Positions 6,364 through 12,972 of a stretch of 20,407 bases of DNA are shown piece by piece. Both the position numbers and the translations under genes were made by a program. Positions within the stretch are counted from its first letter, which is position 1, and every line of letters begins with the position of its first letter. The DNA is from CAYNFH01 sp964396385. Lineage in GTDB: Bacteria > Armatimonadota > Chthonomonadetes > Chthonomonadales > CAJBBX01. Where the stretch lies: assembly GCA_964396385.1 (NCBI GenBank), contig CAYNFH010000112.1, forward strand, positions 1 through 20,407, in the 5' to 3' direction. Under the pieces are notes generated by a model, which saw only the letters and a program-made list of their open reading frames with translations, made no database searches and was not told where the DNA came from.

Positions 6364-7692
6364 CTACACCGTGGCGTGCTTGAACTGCGGCAGGTACTCG
6401 CGGTTGGCCTGGAACATCTCGTTCACCATCTGCCGGATCTCCTCCAGAGAGAGCACCGCGGAAGTCAGCGGGTCGTAGCAGATGGACCAGTAGACCATCC
6501 GCGGGTCGCCGGTGAGCGCGCCGCCCACCGCCATCTCTTCATTGTTGGCGCTGATGTTCACCAGCGCGGCGCACTGCGGCGGCAGCTTGCCCACGTGCAT
6601 GGGGCTAAGCCCCCGCTTGCTGGCCAGGACCGGCACCTCCACGCAGCAGTCCGGCGGAAGGTTCTCGATGAGCCCGGTGTTCCGCACGTTGCCATTGAAC
6701 TCAAAGAGCGTGCCGTCCCCGGCAAAGGCGTTGATGATGTAGGCGGCGTACTCCTGGCCGCGTCTCAGGTCGATGGCATCCTCTTTGGCCAGCCACGCCT
6801 CCGCCTCGTCGCGCCAGTTGTGCTGGCGCTTCTCGTAGGCGTCCACGATGTAGCCGTAGACACCGGGGTTCCAGTTGGTGCCGTGGGTGCAGTACTTCTC
6901 GATGAGTTCCGGTCGCTTGCGGAACCAGGCGTTGTACTCGGAGTTATGTCCGCTCGATTCAGTAACGTAGTAGCCCAGGTGTTTGAACATCTCGTTCCGG
7001 ACGATCTCCTTCTGATAGATCTCCGGCTTCTCCACGGCCTCTCGGAGCAATGGGTAGGCGTCCGTACCGTTCCACCTGTACTCCAGGTAGAAGGACTGGT
7101 GGTTAATGCCGGCGCACAGGTAGGTGATCTCGCTCATCGGCGCGTCTATCCAGCCCGCCAGCATCTGGGCCGTGCCCTGCACGCTGTGGCAGAGGCCGGT
7201 CAGCCGGATGCTGGTCTCCCGCTGCATCGCCCGGCACAGCATGGCCATGGGGTTGGTGTAGTTCAGCAGCAGGGCGTCCGGACAGAGCTCCTCCATGTCC
7301 TTCGCGATGCTCACCATCTCCGGGATAGTGCGGAGCGCGCGGAACACGCCGCTGGGCCCCCGGGTATCGCCGATGTTGATGTCCACGCCGTACTTCTTGG
7401 GTATCTCGATGTCCGTGCGCCAGACCTCAAACGGTGAGGCCAGGATGGTGCAGAGCACGGCGTCGGCGCCGTCCAGCGCTTCGCGGCGGTCCCGCGTTGC
7501 GGTGACCTCCGCGGGATATCCGCCGGCTTTCACAATCTTGCGGCACGCCTGCTCCGCGAACTCCAGCCGCTCGGGGTCGACGTCCATCAGGCTGATGGTG
7601 GATCCCTCCAGCGCGGGAAAGGTGAGCACGTCGCGCACCAGTCCGCGTGTGAACCCAAAGCTCCCCGCTCCGATAAAGGTAATCTTAGGCAT
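6364..7692 (-). CDS. GH4 family alpha-galactosidase-like glycosidase (NAD+/Mn2+ dependent)
   Basis: 442 aa from ATG at 7690-7692, giving MPKITFIGAGSFGFTRGL, the GH4 Rossmann NAD+ site, at the very N-terminus. GH4 enzymes cleave glycosides by an NAD+-mediated oxidation-elimination mechanism with a divalent metal. Seen: VDINIGDTRGPSG, LLNYTNPMAM (Asn-based substrate and metal region), GLCHSVQGT (metal-binding Cys and His) and AGINHQSFYLEY. The CHS form matches alpha-galactosidases and alpha-galacturonidases, whereas phospho-alpha-glucosidases usually differ, so MelA-like activity is the best guess. The frame is open further upstream to 7818, but that part reads the 7743-7834 repeat. GGAG at 8 nt supports the MPK start; an ATG two codons earlier has poor spacing. 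No signal peptide, so intracellular. Divergent from a GH140-like gene. Confidence 0.9.
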   Translation of the reverse strand: MPKITFIGAGSFGFTRGLVRDVLTFPALEGSTISLMDVDPERLEFAEQACRKIVKAGGYPAEVTATRDRREALDGADAVLCTILASPFEVWRTDIEIPKKYGVDINIGDTRGPSGVFRALRTIPEMVSIAKDMEELCPDALLLNYTNPMAMLCRAMQRETSIRLTGLCHSVQGTAQMLAGWIDAPMSEITYLCAGINHQSFYLEYRWNGTDAYPLLREAVEKPEIYQKEIVRNEMFKHLGYYVTESSGHNSEYNAWFRKRPELIEKYCTHGTNWNPGVYGYIVDAYEKRQHNWRDEAEAWLAKEDAIDLRRGQEYAAYIINAFAGDGTLFEFNGNVRNTGLIENLPPDCCVEVPVLASKRGLSPMHVGKLPPQCAALVNISANNEEMAVGGALTGDPRMVYWSICYDPLTSAVLSLEEIRQMVNEMFQANREYLPQFKHATV

Positions 7693-7742
7693 CTCCATGT
7701 CTCCACAGAACTCAAGCTCATTCCGACACCGCCTCCGCAGCC

Positions 7743-7834
7743 TGTCATCCCGAGCGCAGCGAGGGACCTGCTTTACGGGAGCTGTGGGTACTCTGCCGGA
7801 AAAAGCAGAATCCCTCACTCCGTTTGGGATGACA
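7743..7834. repeat. Imperfect inverted repeat in divergent promoter region
   Basis: TGTCATCCC (7743-7751) pairs with GGGATGACA (7826-7834). Inside, GAGGGA (7761-7766) pairs with TCCCTC (7811-7816), and CTGCTTT (7768-7774) with AAAGCAG (7802-7808). From memory, sequences starting GTCATCCCGAGCGCAGCGAGG are common dispersed repeats in several high-GC phyla. It sits between the two divergent glycosidase genes and is the source of a false N-terminal extension of the GH4 frame. Confidence 0.8.
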
Positions 7835-7907
7835 ATCTCACTGCGCGGGCTCCAAGATTCTTCTTCAAGCTGGGGGAAAATCCCCCGAGGACTTGCAAGG
7901 TGATTCC

Positions 7908-9296
7908 GTGAAGAGACTGTTCTGGCTCCTGGCGCTTGCCGCCCTTCAGGGGAGCGCTGCCCGGGCGGGAGACCCGGCCGGAGGTAGGCGGATGCCTATA
8001 CTGCGCGTGAGCGAGAATCGAAGGTTTCTGATAAAGGAGGACGGATCGCCCTTCTTCTACCTGGGCGACACCGCCTGGGAGCTGTTCCACCGTCTTACTC
8101 GAGAGGAATCCGATCTGTACTTGCGCGACCGGGCCGCCAAGGGCTTCACCGTGATTCAGGCGGTGGCCCTGGCGGAGTTCGATGGCCTGACGGAGCCCAA
8201 CGCGTACGGTGCTCTCCCGCTCACGGATAACGACCCGTCGCATCCCAATGAAGCCTACTTCCGGCACGTGGACTGGATTATCGACCGCGCGAACAGTCTG
8301 GGGCTCTACGTGGGCCTGGTGCCAACGTGGGGCGACAAGGTGAACAAGAAGTGGGGGACCGGCCCGGAGATATTCACTCCCCAGAACGCTCGCGGCTACG
8401 GGGAGTTTCTGGGCCATCGCTACAGGGACCGCGGGGTCATCTGGATCCTGGGTGGAGACCGGCCGGTTGAGAACGCTACCCATCTGGCTATCTGGCGCGC
8501 CATGGCCGCGGGCATTCATGCAGGGGACACCCGGCGCCACCTGATGACCTACCATCCCATGGGCGGCCAGTCCTCGTCTGCACTGCACGCTGAGCCGTGG
8601 CTCGACTTCAATATGCTCCAGTCGAGTCACGGCCGGCGCAACGTAGAGAACTGGCGAATGATCGCCCACGATTACGGGCTTATCCCGGTGAAGCCCTGCC
8701 TGGACGGCGAGAACAACTACGAGGACCACCCGATCAATTGGAAACCGGAGATGGGCTACTTCGATGCATACGACGTGCGGAAAGGCTGCTACTGGTCCGT
8801 CTTCGCGGGCGCGTGCGGCTATACGTACGGTTGTCACGACATCTGGCAGTTTCTCAGCGCCAAACACCCGCCGGTCAGCGCCGGCCGCACGCCCTGGCGG
8901 GAGGCGATGCAACTGCCCGGCTCCAGCGAGGTCCAGTACGCCCGCCGCCTGCTGGAGTCCCGGCCGTATCTGAACCGCGTACCGGATCAGTCTCTGGTAG
9001 CGAGCGGCGAGGGCGAAGGCGAGCACCACGTACAGGCCGCACGTGGCTCGGACGGCAGCTACGCGTTTCTATTCGTGCCGGACGGCAAGCTGGTGTCGGT
9101 TAACCTGAGCCGGCTCTCCGGTTCAGAGGTGCGGGCGTGGTGGTACGACACGCGGTCCGGCACATCCGCGACGGCAGGAGAGTTTCCCCGCAACGGCGTC
9201 CGCGAGTTCACGCCACCAACCCAGGGAACGGACTGGGTCCTGGTGCTAGACGACATCGCGAAGAACTACGCGGCCCCGGGGCGGATGAGGGGGTGA
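7908..9296 (+). CDS. Secreted GH140/DUF4038 apiosidase-like glycosidase
   Basis: 462 aa. The GTG at 7908 is chosen because AAGGTGA lies just upstream and it gives a clean signal peptide (KRLFWLLALAALQGSAARAG); a TTG 15 nt earlier is possible. The TIM-barrel DUF4038 signature follows: DGSPFFYLGDTAWELFHRL, KGFTVIQAVAL, VIWILGGDRP (candidate acid Asp184), LDGENNYED (candidate acid Glu268), GYTYGCHDIWQF. The last 90 residues (SYAFLFVPDGKLVSVNLSRL to GTDWVLVLDD) match the 'putative collagen-binding' beta domain usual in this family. Characterised GH140 members release apiose from rhamnogalacturonan II; the substrate here is untested. The last codons ATG AGG GGG TGA lie inside tandem array B. Divergent from the GH4 gene, suggesting joint use of plant glycans. 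Confidence 0.9.
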   Translation: MKRLFWLLALAALQGSAARAGDPAGGRRMPILRVSENRRFLIKEDGSPFFYLGDTAWELFHRLTREESDLYLRDRAAKGFTVIQAVALAEFDGLTEPNAYGALPLTDNDPSHPNEAYFRHVDWIIDRANSLGLYVGLVPTWGDKVNKKWGTGPEIFTPQNARGYGEFLGHRYRDRGVIWILGGDRPVENATHLAIWRAMAAGIHAGDTRRHLMTYHPMGGQSSSALHAEPWLDFNMLQSSHGRRNVENWRMIAHDYGLIPVKPCLDGENNYEDHPINWKPEMGYFDAYDVRKGCYWSVFAGACGYTYGCHDIWQFLSAKHPPVSAGRTPWREAMQLPGSSEVQYARRLLESRPYLNRVPDQSLVASGEGEGEHHVQAARGSDGSYAFLFVPDGKLVSVNLSRLSGSEVRAWWYDTRSGTSATAGEFPRNGVREFTPPTQGTDWVLVLDDIAKNYAAPGRMRG

Positions 9297-9410
9297 GGGG
9301 GTGAAGGGGTGAATGGAGCCGTCATTCTGAGTCTTTCGTGCCTTCCACCGGCACGTTGCTTCAGAACGATTCCGCGGGAACAAGCAAATATCACCCCCTC
9401 ACCCCCTCAC
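9284..9410. repeat. Octamer array B with inverted partner, between convergent genes
   Basis: The left arm is four 8-bp units: GATGAGGG, GGTGAGGG, GGTGAAGG, GGTGAATG (9284-9315). The right arm is TCACCCCC, TCACCCCC, TCAC (9391-9410). 9286-9304 and 9391-9409 are perfectly complementary over 19 bp. Inside the loop are TTCTGA/TCAGAA (9325-9330, 9361-9366) and CGTGCC/GGCACG (9337-9342, 9350-9355). The left arm contains the stop of the GH140 gene (9294-9296) and the right arm the stop of the L,D-transpeptidase gene (9407-9409). It probably acts as a bidirectional 3'-end hairpin, although no T-tract is present. Confidence 0.92.
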
Positions 9411-10783
9411 TTCGTACTCAGTCTCACGGCCTCGCCTCGCCGATAGGAAATGCGCCCGCCACAGAAGTGCGCCAGCACGTCCAGCGGCGCCACGGTGTTC
9501 CCCTCTACCACGCTCACCGGCGCTGATAGCGGCACGCTCTCTCCCTGCTGCATTGCTTCGCTCGAGTCGGGTGTGAGGAGCAGCGTCTGTCCGTTCAGCG
9601 TAAGGATGGCCATGCCGCCCGGGGTCGTATCCATATTCCCCCCCAGGGCGGCAATGACGGGCGCCACAGGCACCATCCAGGCGCCATTCGTTAGTACGGG
9701 GAGCAGAGGCAGCGCAACGCGCCTCCCGTTCACTTCCAGTCCGCGGGCCTGCTCCGCCGGCGCCGTTGTCACTGCAGGCTGCGGGGATGACGGGGTGAAC
9801 CCGGAGTCGCTCCCTCGGCCCTGCGGCCTCGCGGCTATCCGCTGAGCCGAACGGTGGATAGTGGGTCGCGATGCGGCTCGCGCAAGGGGGCTCTGCGGCT
9901 CGATGTCCAAACCCTCCGCAATGACCCACGGATAGCCATCCTGCCGCGCAACGATGCGGGCTATCTTCGCGTGATCCACGTGGTCCCACAGCCCCACCTT
10001 CTGGAGCAGCGACTGGACCCGCGCCAACGACACGGCGCCCGTGTCATACACATCGGGTGACACGCTCAGATAGTAGGCGTCGTCCTTCCTACCCAGCTTC
10101 ACGGGCTCATAGATGGAGTAGACAGGCATTCCCTCGTACACGCGCTCGAACATGTCATGCACGCACTCGGGGTACAGGCGGACACAGGCGTGGGAAACGG
10201 TGCGACCGATGCACGACGGCTTATTTGTGCCGTGGAAACCCACCTCCGAGTCCGTCGCCTTCACTTCACACCAGGCCATCCAGCGGTCTCCCAGCGGATT
10301 GTCGGCGCCGCCCGCAACATCCGCCCGCCGGCTGTGTTCCCGCCTGACCATCTCGTCCGGCGTCTCCCAGATGGGATCCTTGACGCGGCTTAGGATCTCG
10401 TATTTGCCCTGCGGGGTCTGCCAGGTCTTCATGCCTACAGCAACGGGATAACGGGCAGCAAGCTGCCTATTCAGGAAGAGATAGATGGCCCGCTCGGGGA
10501 TATTGAGCACGACACCCTCGTCCGGCGTCTCCGGCAGGATAACGAGGCTAGGGAGGGTGAGCACCGTCCCTGGCCGCAGCCTCGCGCCGTGGAGGCCGTT
10601 GAGGCGCTCCAGCGTAATGGTGTCTGTTCGGAATCGGCGTGCAATTCCCAGAAGGGTATCGCCTCGCTGCACTCGGTATTCCCGCGCCTCGCCCACTACG
10701 GGATGAAAAGTGCTGTCGATCTGGTAGGCGGGAGCTCCGGCGCCGAGGATCAGGAGCAGAGTAGTCAAAGTGAATGCGTTCAT
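9407..10783 (-). CDS. LysM - L,D-transpeptidase (YkuD) - copper-amine-oxidase-like N-domain protein
   Basis: 458 aa. Order: signal peptide (about 1-19), LysM peptidoglycan-binding repeat (36-78, YRVQRGDTLLGIARRF), YkuD L,D-transpeptidase domain (about 90-222), a linker with helical segment (250-290), a disordered Arg/Ser/Pro strip (300-345), and a C-terminal Cu_amine_oxidN1-type beta domain (about 348-458, VNGRRVALP, GAWMVPVAPVIAALGG). YkuD enzymes make 3-3 peptidoglycan cross-links or attach proteins to the wall. Catalytic residues are His184 (FHGTN) and Cys200. The usual SHGCVR motif is SHACVR here, Gly to Ala beside the nucleophile. The start ATG at 10781-10783 has no adjacent Shine-Dalgarno; AGGAG lies beyond a perfect leader hairpin. 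Convergent with the GH140 gene. Confidence 0.92.
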   Translation of the reverse strand: MNAFTLTTLLLILGAGAPAYQIDSTFHPVVGEAREYRVQRGDTLLGIARRFRTDTITLERLNGLHGARLRPGTVLTLPSLVILPETPDEGVVLNIPERAIYLFLNRQLAARYPVAVGMKTWQTPQGKYEILSRVKDPIWETPDEMVRREHSRRADVAGGADNPLGDRWMAWCEVKATDSEVGFHGTNKPSCIGRTVSHACVRLYPECVHDMFERVYEGMPVYSIYEPVKLGRKDDAYYLSVSPDVYDTGAVSLARVQSLLQKVGLWDHVDHAKIARIVARQDGYPWVIAEGLDIEPQSPLARAASRPTIHRSAQRIAARPQGRGSDSGFTPSSPQPAVTTAPAEQARGLEVNGRRVALPLLPVLTNGAWMVPVAPVIAALGGNMDTTPGGMAILTLNGQTLLLTPDSSEAMQQGESVPLSAPVSVVEGNTVAPLDVLAHFCGGRISYRRGEAVRLSTK

Positions 10784-10796
10784 GGCGGTTGTGAAA

Positions 10797-10824
10797 GGCC
10801 ACGCGGAAATGTTTCCGCGTGGCC
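10797..10824 (-). promoter_or_regulatory. Perfect leader hairpin 13 nt before the L,D-transpeptidase start
   Basis: GGCCACGCGGAAA and TTTCCGCGTGGCC are perfectly complementary over 13 bp around a 2-nt centre. With a promoter at about 10861, this lies in the 5' leader. On the leftward mRNA the only good Shine-Dalgarno (AGGAG, complement of 10828-10832) sits just before the hairpin and the ATG 13 nt after it, so folding would bring them to about 16 nt apart. It may control translation; alternatively it is a weak terminator (TTTC follows) of the upstream gene. Confidence 0.7.
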
Positions 10825-10860
10825 GTGCTCCTGTTCAGGTTTGTGTGTTGCGAACGCTAC

Positions 10861-10869
10861 ATCATACCA
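10861..10869 (-). promoter_or_regulatory. Extended -10 box for the L,D-transpeptidase gene
   Basis: The minus strand reads TGGTATGAT, a TGn extension plus TATGAT (-10, complement of 10861-10866). The transcript would start near 10854, giving a leader of about 70 nt that contains the 10797-10824 hairpin. The -35 region is occupied by array E (GGTGAGA units) and no TTGACA-like box is seen, as tolerated by extended -10 promoters. Confidence 0.6.
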
Positions 10870-10872
10870 GAA

Positions 10873-10971
10873 GGTGAGAGGTGAGAGGTGAGAGGTGCGG
10901 AAGCCCCCGTCCCCCAATAGTGGGGAGCAGACGGATTCCGGCTATCACCCATCACCCGTCACCCATCACCC
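10873..10971. repeat. Heptamer array E with inverted partner
   Basis: The left arm is three GGTGAGA units plus GGTG (10873-10897). The right arm is ATCACCC, ATCACCC, GTCACCC, ATCACCC (10944-10971), whose complement reads GGGTGAT-type heptamers. The arms pair only partly (GGTGA core). A small CCCCA/TGGGG hairpin lies between them (about 10912-10925). The right arm begins 6 bp from the stop of the 10978-11796 gene on its downstream side, and the left arm abuts the extended -10 of the next gene. Confidence 0.88.
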
Positions 10972-10977
10972 ATTGCT

Positions 10978-11796
10978 CTACCCCAGTCCGCGGACGCGAC
11001 GATGGGCGCGACCTCGCCGATACACCGGCCGGCGTACAGGCTGGGTCACGGTAGTCGTCTGTTGGGTTGTGCTGGACTGGACCTGCGGAGCCGGAGCAGG
11101 CGCGGGAGCCGGGGCCTCTGCCACGGGGGCCGGGGCAGGTGCGGGGGCCGGCGTCACCACCGCCGTCTGGGTCTCAGTTACGGTGGTCTGCTGCTGCATT
11201 GCGGCCTGCTGAGCCGCGTACTCGGTGTCCCACTGGGCCAGGAGCCGATCGATGTTGGACAGGTGATCGTCCATGTAGGCGGTATGCGTTACCACCAGGG
11301 GCGGCACGTCGCCTACCAGCTCGCGCAGTCGAGCAGTCTTGTCCGGACCGATGCGGTCAGAGATGGTCTGCCAGTCCGCGTCCGCCCGGCTGCGGAAGCG
11401 GGACGCGATGTCCGAGAACTCGGGAGTGCTCATATAGTTGGCGTTGTTGATCATCGCTTGGGACAGGTTGGCCTCGTCGATGGTCCGCATCGCCAGAGCA
11501 TTCTTGTAGTCAATGAGCGGATCCAGTACGTCCGCAATGTTCTGGTCCGTAAATCCGATGCCCCGCAGAGCGTCGATGGTCCGCAGGTTGTTGGGTCCCG
11601 GCAGGAACGGCAGCTTGGACTCTACGCGGAGGTCAAACATCCTGACTCCGGTATCGTAGTTATCCGTGGGGTCGATGATAAACCCGGGCTCGCCGTAGAT
11701 CTGCGAGTCCGCCTGTGCCCTGGCAGGGCCGCTCGCAGCCGCTAGGCCCAGGGCTGCGACGGCGCCGAAAAGACAGTACCCTGCTAGTCGCTTCAT
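10978..11796 (-). CDS. Secreted protein with Ala/Pro-rich linker and Arg-rich tail
   Basis: 272 aa from ATG at 11794-11796, chosen because AAGGAAG precedes it by 5-6 nt and it yields a signal peptide (MKRLAGYCLFGAVAALGLAA, cut near ARAQA). The same frame is open for 67 more codons upstream, but these look non-coding. The mature part has a helical domain (about 60-180: LRTIDALRGIGFTDQNIADVL, a helix-hairpin-like phrase, then ASRFRSRADADWQTISDRIG, KTARLRELVGD). A Gln/Thr stretch, two (AP)n runs (PAPAPAPAPVAEAPAPAPAPAP region) and a basic end RRGRAHRRVRGLG follow. The AP spacer could span the envelope and the basic tail could bind wall polymers or nucleic acid; both are guesses. No family was recognised. 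Confidence 0.82.
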   Translation of the reverse strand: MKRLAGYCLFGAVAALGLAAASGPARAQADSQIYGEPGFIIDPTDNYDTGVRMFDLRVESKLPFLPGPNNLRTIDALRGIGFTDQNIADVLDPLIDYKNALAMRTIDEANLSQAMINNANYMSTPEFSDIASRFRSRADADWQTISDRIGPDKTARLRELVGDVPPLVVTHTAYMDDHLSNIDRLLAQWDTEYAAQQAAMQQQTTVTETQTAVVTPAPAPAPAPVAEAPAPAPAPAPQVQSSTTQQTTTVTQPVRRPVYRRGRAHRRVRGLG

Positions 11797-11942
11797 GGCA
11801 ACTTCCTTTCTTGCGTTTAGCCAAACTTCCATGGGATTTGGAGATGTCCGCATGCTCCGCGAGAAGGACGCCACCGTATGCTCGCTTGTTCCACCCCGGG
11901 CACAACCAATTTTTGAATTTTCCGCCCGCTTTCTGGTCCTTC

Positions 11943-12004
11943 TGGACCGGGGACCGAGGAGGACGGAGGAAGGAGGACGGATCGAGGCATCGGTCACCGG
12001 TCCA
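11943..12004. repeat. Heptamer-type array F with inverted partner
   Basis: The left arm is built on GGACCGG, GGACCGA, then GGACGGA units with GGA/GGAA spacers (11943-11981). TGGACCGGGGACCGAGG (11943-11959) pairs with CATCGGTCACCGGTCCA (11988-12004) with two mismatches in 17. It lies in the 254-bp gap between divergent genes, 11 bp upstream of the -35 box at 12016. It is more degenerate than arrays B-E. Confidence 0.65.
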
Positions 12005-12015
12005 CCGTCCGTCCA

Positions 12016-12044
12016 TTGACAGCACTGCCCGGCGGCGGTATTCT
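12016..12044 (+). promoter_or_regulatory. Sigma-70-type promoter of the DUF624-like gene
   Basis: TTGACA (12016-12021), 17-bp spacer, TATTCT (12039-12044). The expected start of transcription is 12050-12051, which coincides with the GTG start codon at 12051, so the mRNA may be leaderless. Confidence 0.75.
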
Positions 12045-12050
12045 CGCCAT

Positions 12051-12884
12051 GTGACGGTTCAGCCTACTCCCGCGAGGGCGGACGGCGCGGACAATCCTCC
12101 GCTCCCTCCCTTCAATCTCTGGCGCACGCTCCGGTTCGGCATCCGCGAAGCCTGGGATGCGCTGGGCTTTGTCTGCGCCGCCAGTCTGACGCTGTTTCTA
12201 GCGCTGCCGGTTCCCGTTGTCTTGGCGCTGATGGTCGCCCGAGTACCTTCTCCCATGGCCCTGATCGCTGCGGCGGTAGCGGGTTCGGTGGCTTCCGCTG
12301 CGGTGCTAGGCCCGCTCTATGCGGGCACTTGCAGCCTTGTACATCGCACCATTGTCCGGGACGAACCCTCCTACATGGACCTGCTTCGCGGCACCGGCCG
12401 TCTGTACTGGCGCGCGACTGGCCTTGCGCTCGTCGAGTCGGCCGTTACGGGGGTCCTGCTGGGGAATTTGGTCTTTTATGCGCGCCTGCGCGGGTTTGGC
12501 TGGCTCCTGATTACGACGGTTTTCCTCTATCTGTGCCTGTTCTGGGGTATGAACTGTCTGTACCACTGGCCACTGCTTGTGGCAGCAGAGGAGGGAATCA
12601 TTCGGCGTGATGATGGGGGGAGGCCGCGGCTCCTCCCAGTATTCCGAAACGGCTTCCTGCTCGCCACCAGCGCCCCGATATACTCTCTGGGACTGCTGGT
12701 GGTCCTGGCGGTGGTGCTGATACCTGCGGGGCTGTCCGGAGTTGGAATGGCGCTCGTTGGCCCGGGGCTCGCGGCGTTTTTGACTACTCAGGCAACTCGG
12801 GATCAGCTCGTGCGGTTCGGGGTCCTGCCTCCGCCGCCGGACCTGGAATCGCCGGTGAACGACGTGTGGAGGATGAGGGGGTAG
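12051..12884 (+). CDS. DUF624/YesL-like integral membrane protein
   Basis: 277 aa from GTG at 12051. The frame is open much further upstream, but that stretch covers repeat F and the promoter. About five or six TM helices are visible: 30-50 (FVCAASLTLFLALPVPVVLAL), 56-84 (two helices around SPMALIAAAVAGSVASAAVLGPLYAG), 120-135, 147-170 (LLITTVFLYLCLFWGMNCL) and 208-250. The phrase GPLYAGTCSLVHRTIVRDEPSYMDLLRG resembles the YesL/DUF624 pattern of Gly-Pro-Ala helix end, conserved loop and a short amphipathic helix. YesL-type proteins often lie near carbohydrate uptake genes, but their role is unknown. No Shine-Dalgarno precedes the GTG. The C-terminus MRG-stop is read from array C. Confidence 0.8.
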   Translation: MTVQPTPARADGADNPPLPPFNLWRTLRFGIREAWDALGFVCAASLTLFLALPVPVVLALMVARVPSPMALIAAAVAGSVASAAVLGPLYAGTCSLVHRTIVRDEPSYMDLLRGTGRLYWRATGLALVESAVTGVLLGNLVFYARLRGFGWLLITTVFLYLCLFWGMNCLYHWPLLVAAEEGIIRRDDGGRPRLLPVFRNGFLLATSAPIYSLGLLVVLAVVLIPAGLSGVGMALVGPGLAAFLTTQATRDQLVRFGVLPPPPDLESPVNDVWRMRG

Positions 12885-12968
12885 AGGATGACTGGGTGAC
12901 CGGGTGACAAGGTGACAAGGACCGGAATCCGGTTTACCAAGTCACCAAGTCACCAGGTCACCCCCTCA
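12871..12968. repeat. Octamer array C with inverted partner, between convergent genes
   Basis: The left arm is six 8-bp units from 12871 (GGATGAGG, GGGTAGAG, GATGACTG, GGTGACCG, GGTGACAA, GGTGACAA). The right arm is AAGTCACC, AAGTCACC, AGGTCACC, CCCTCA (12939-12968). The arms pair with a few mismatches, and a CCGGA/TCCGG hairpin (12922-12932) sits at the tip. The left arm begins inside the DUF624-like gene and holds its stop (12882-12884). The right arm ends 4 bp from the stop of the convergent barrel-like gene. Likely a shared 3' hairpin. Confidence 0.9.
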
Positions 12969-12972
12969 GTAC

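Noticed and set aside
7693..7818. N-terminal extension of the GH4 frame
   Set aside because: It is the translation of the 7743-7834 inverted repeat; the Rossmann motif and ribosome site fix the start at 7692.
9284..9410. CRISPR-like array
   Set aside because: Units are 8 bp, contiguous, with no spacers; same reasoning for the other arrays.
11797..11997. Longer start for the Ala/Pro-rich secreted protein
   Set aside because: The signal peptide would be internal, and the best ribosome site is before 11796.
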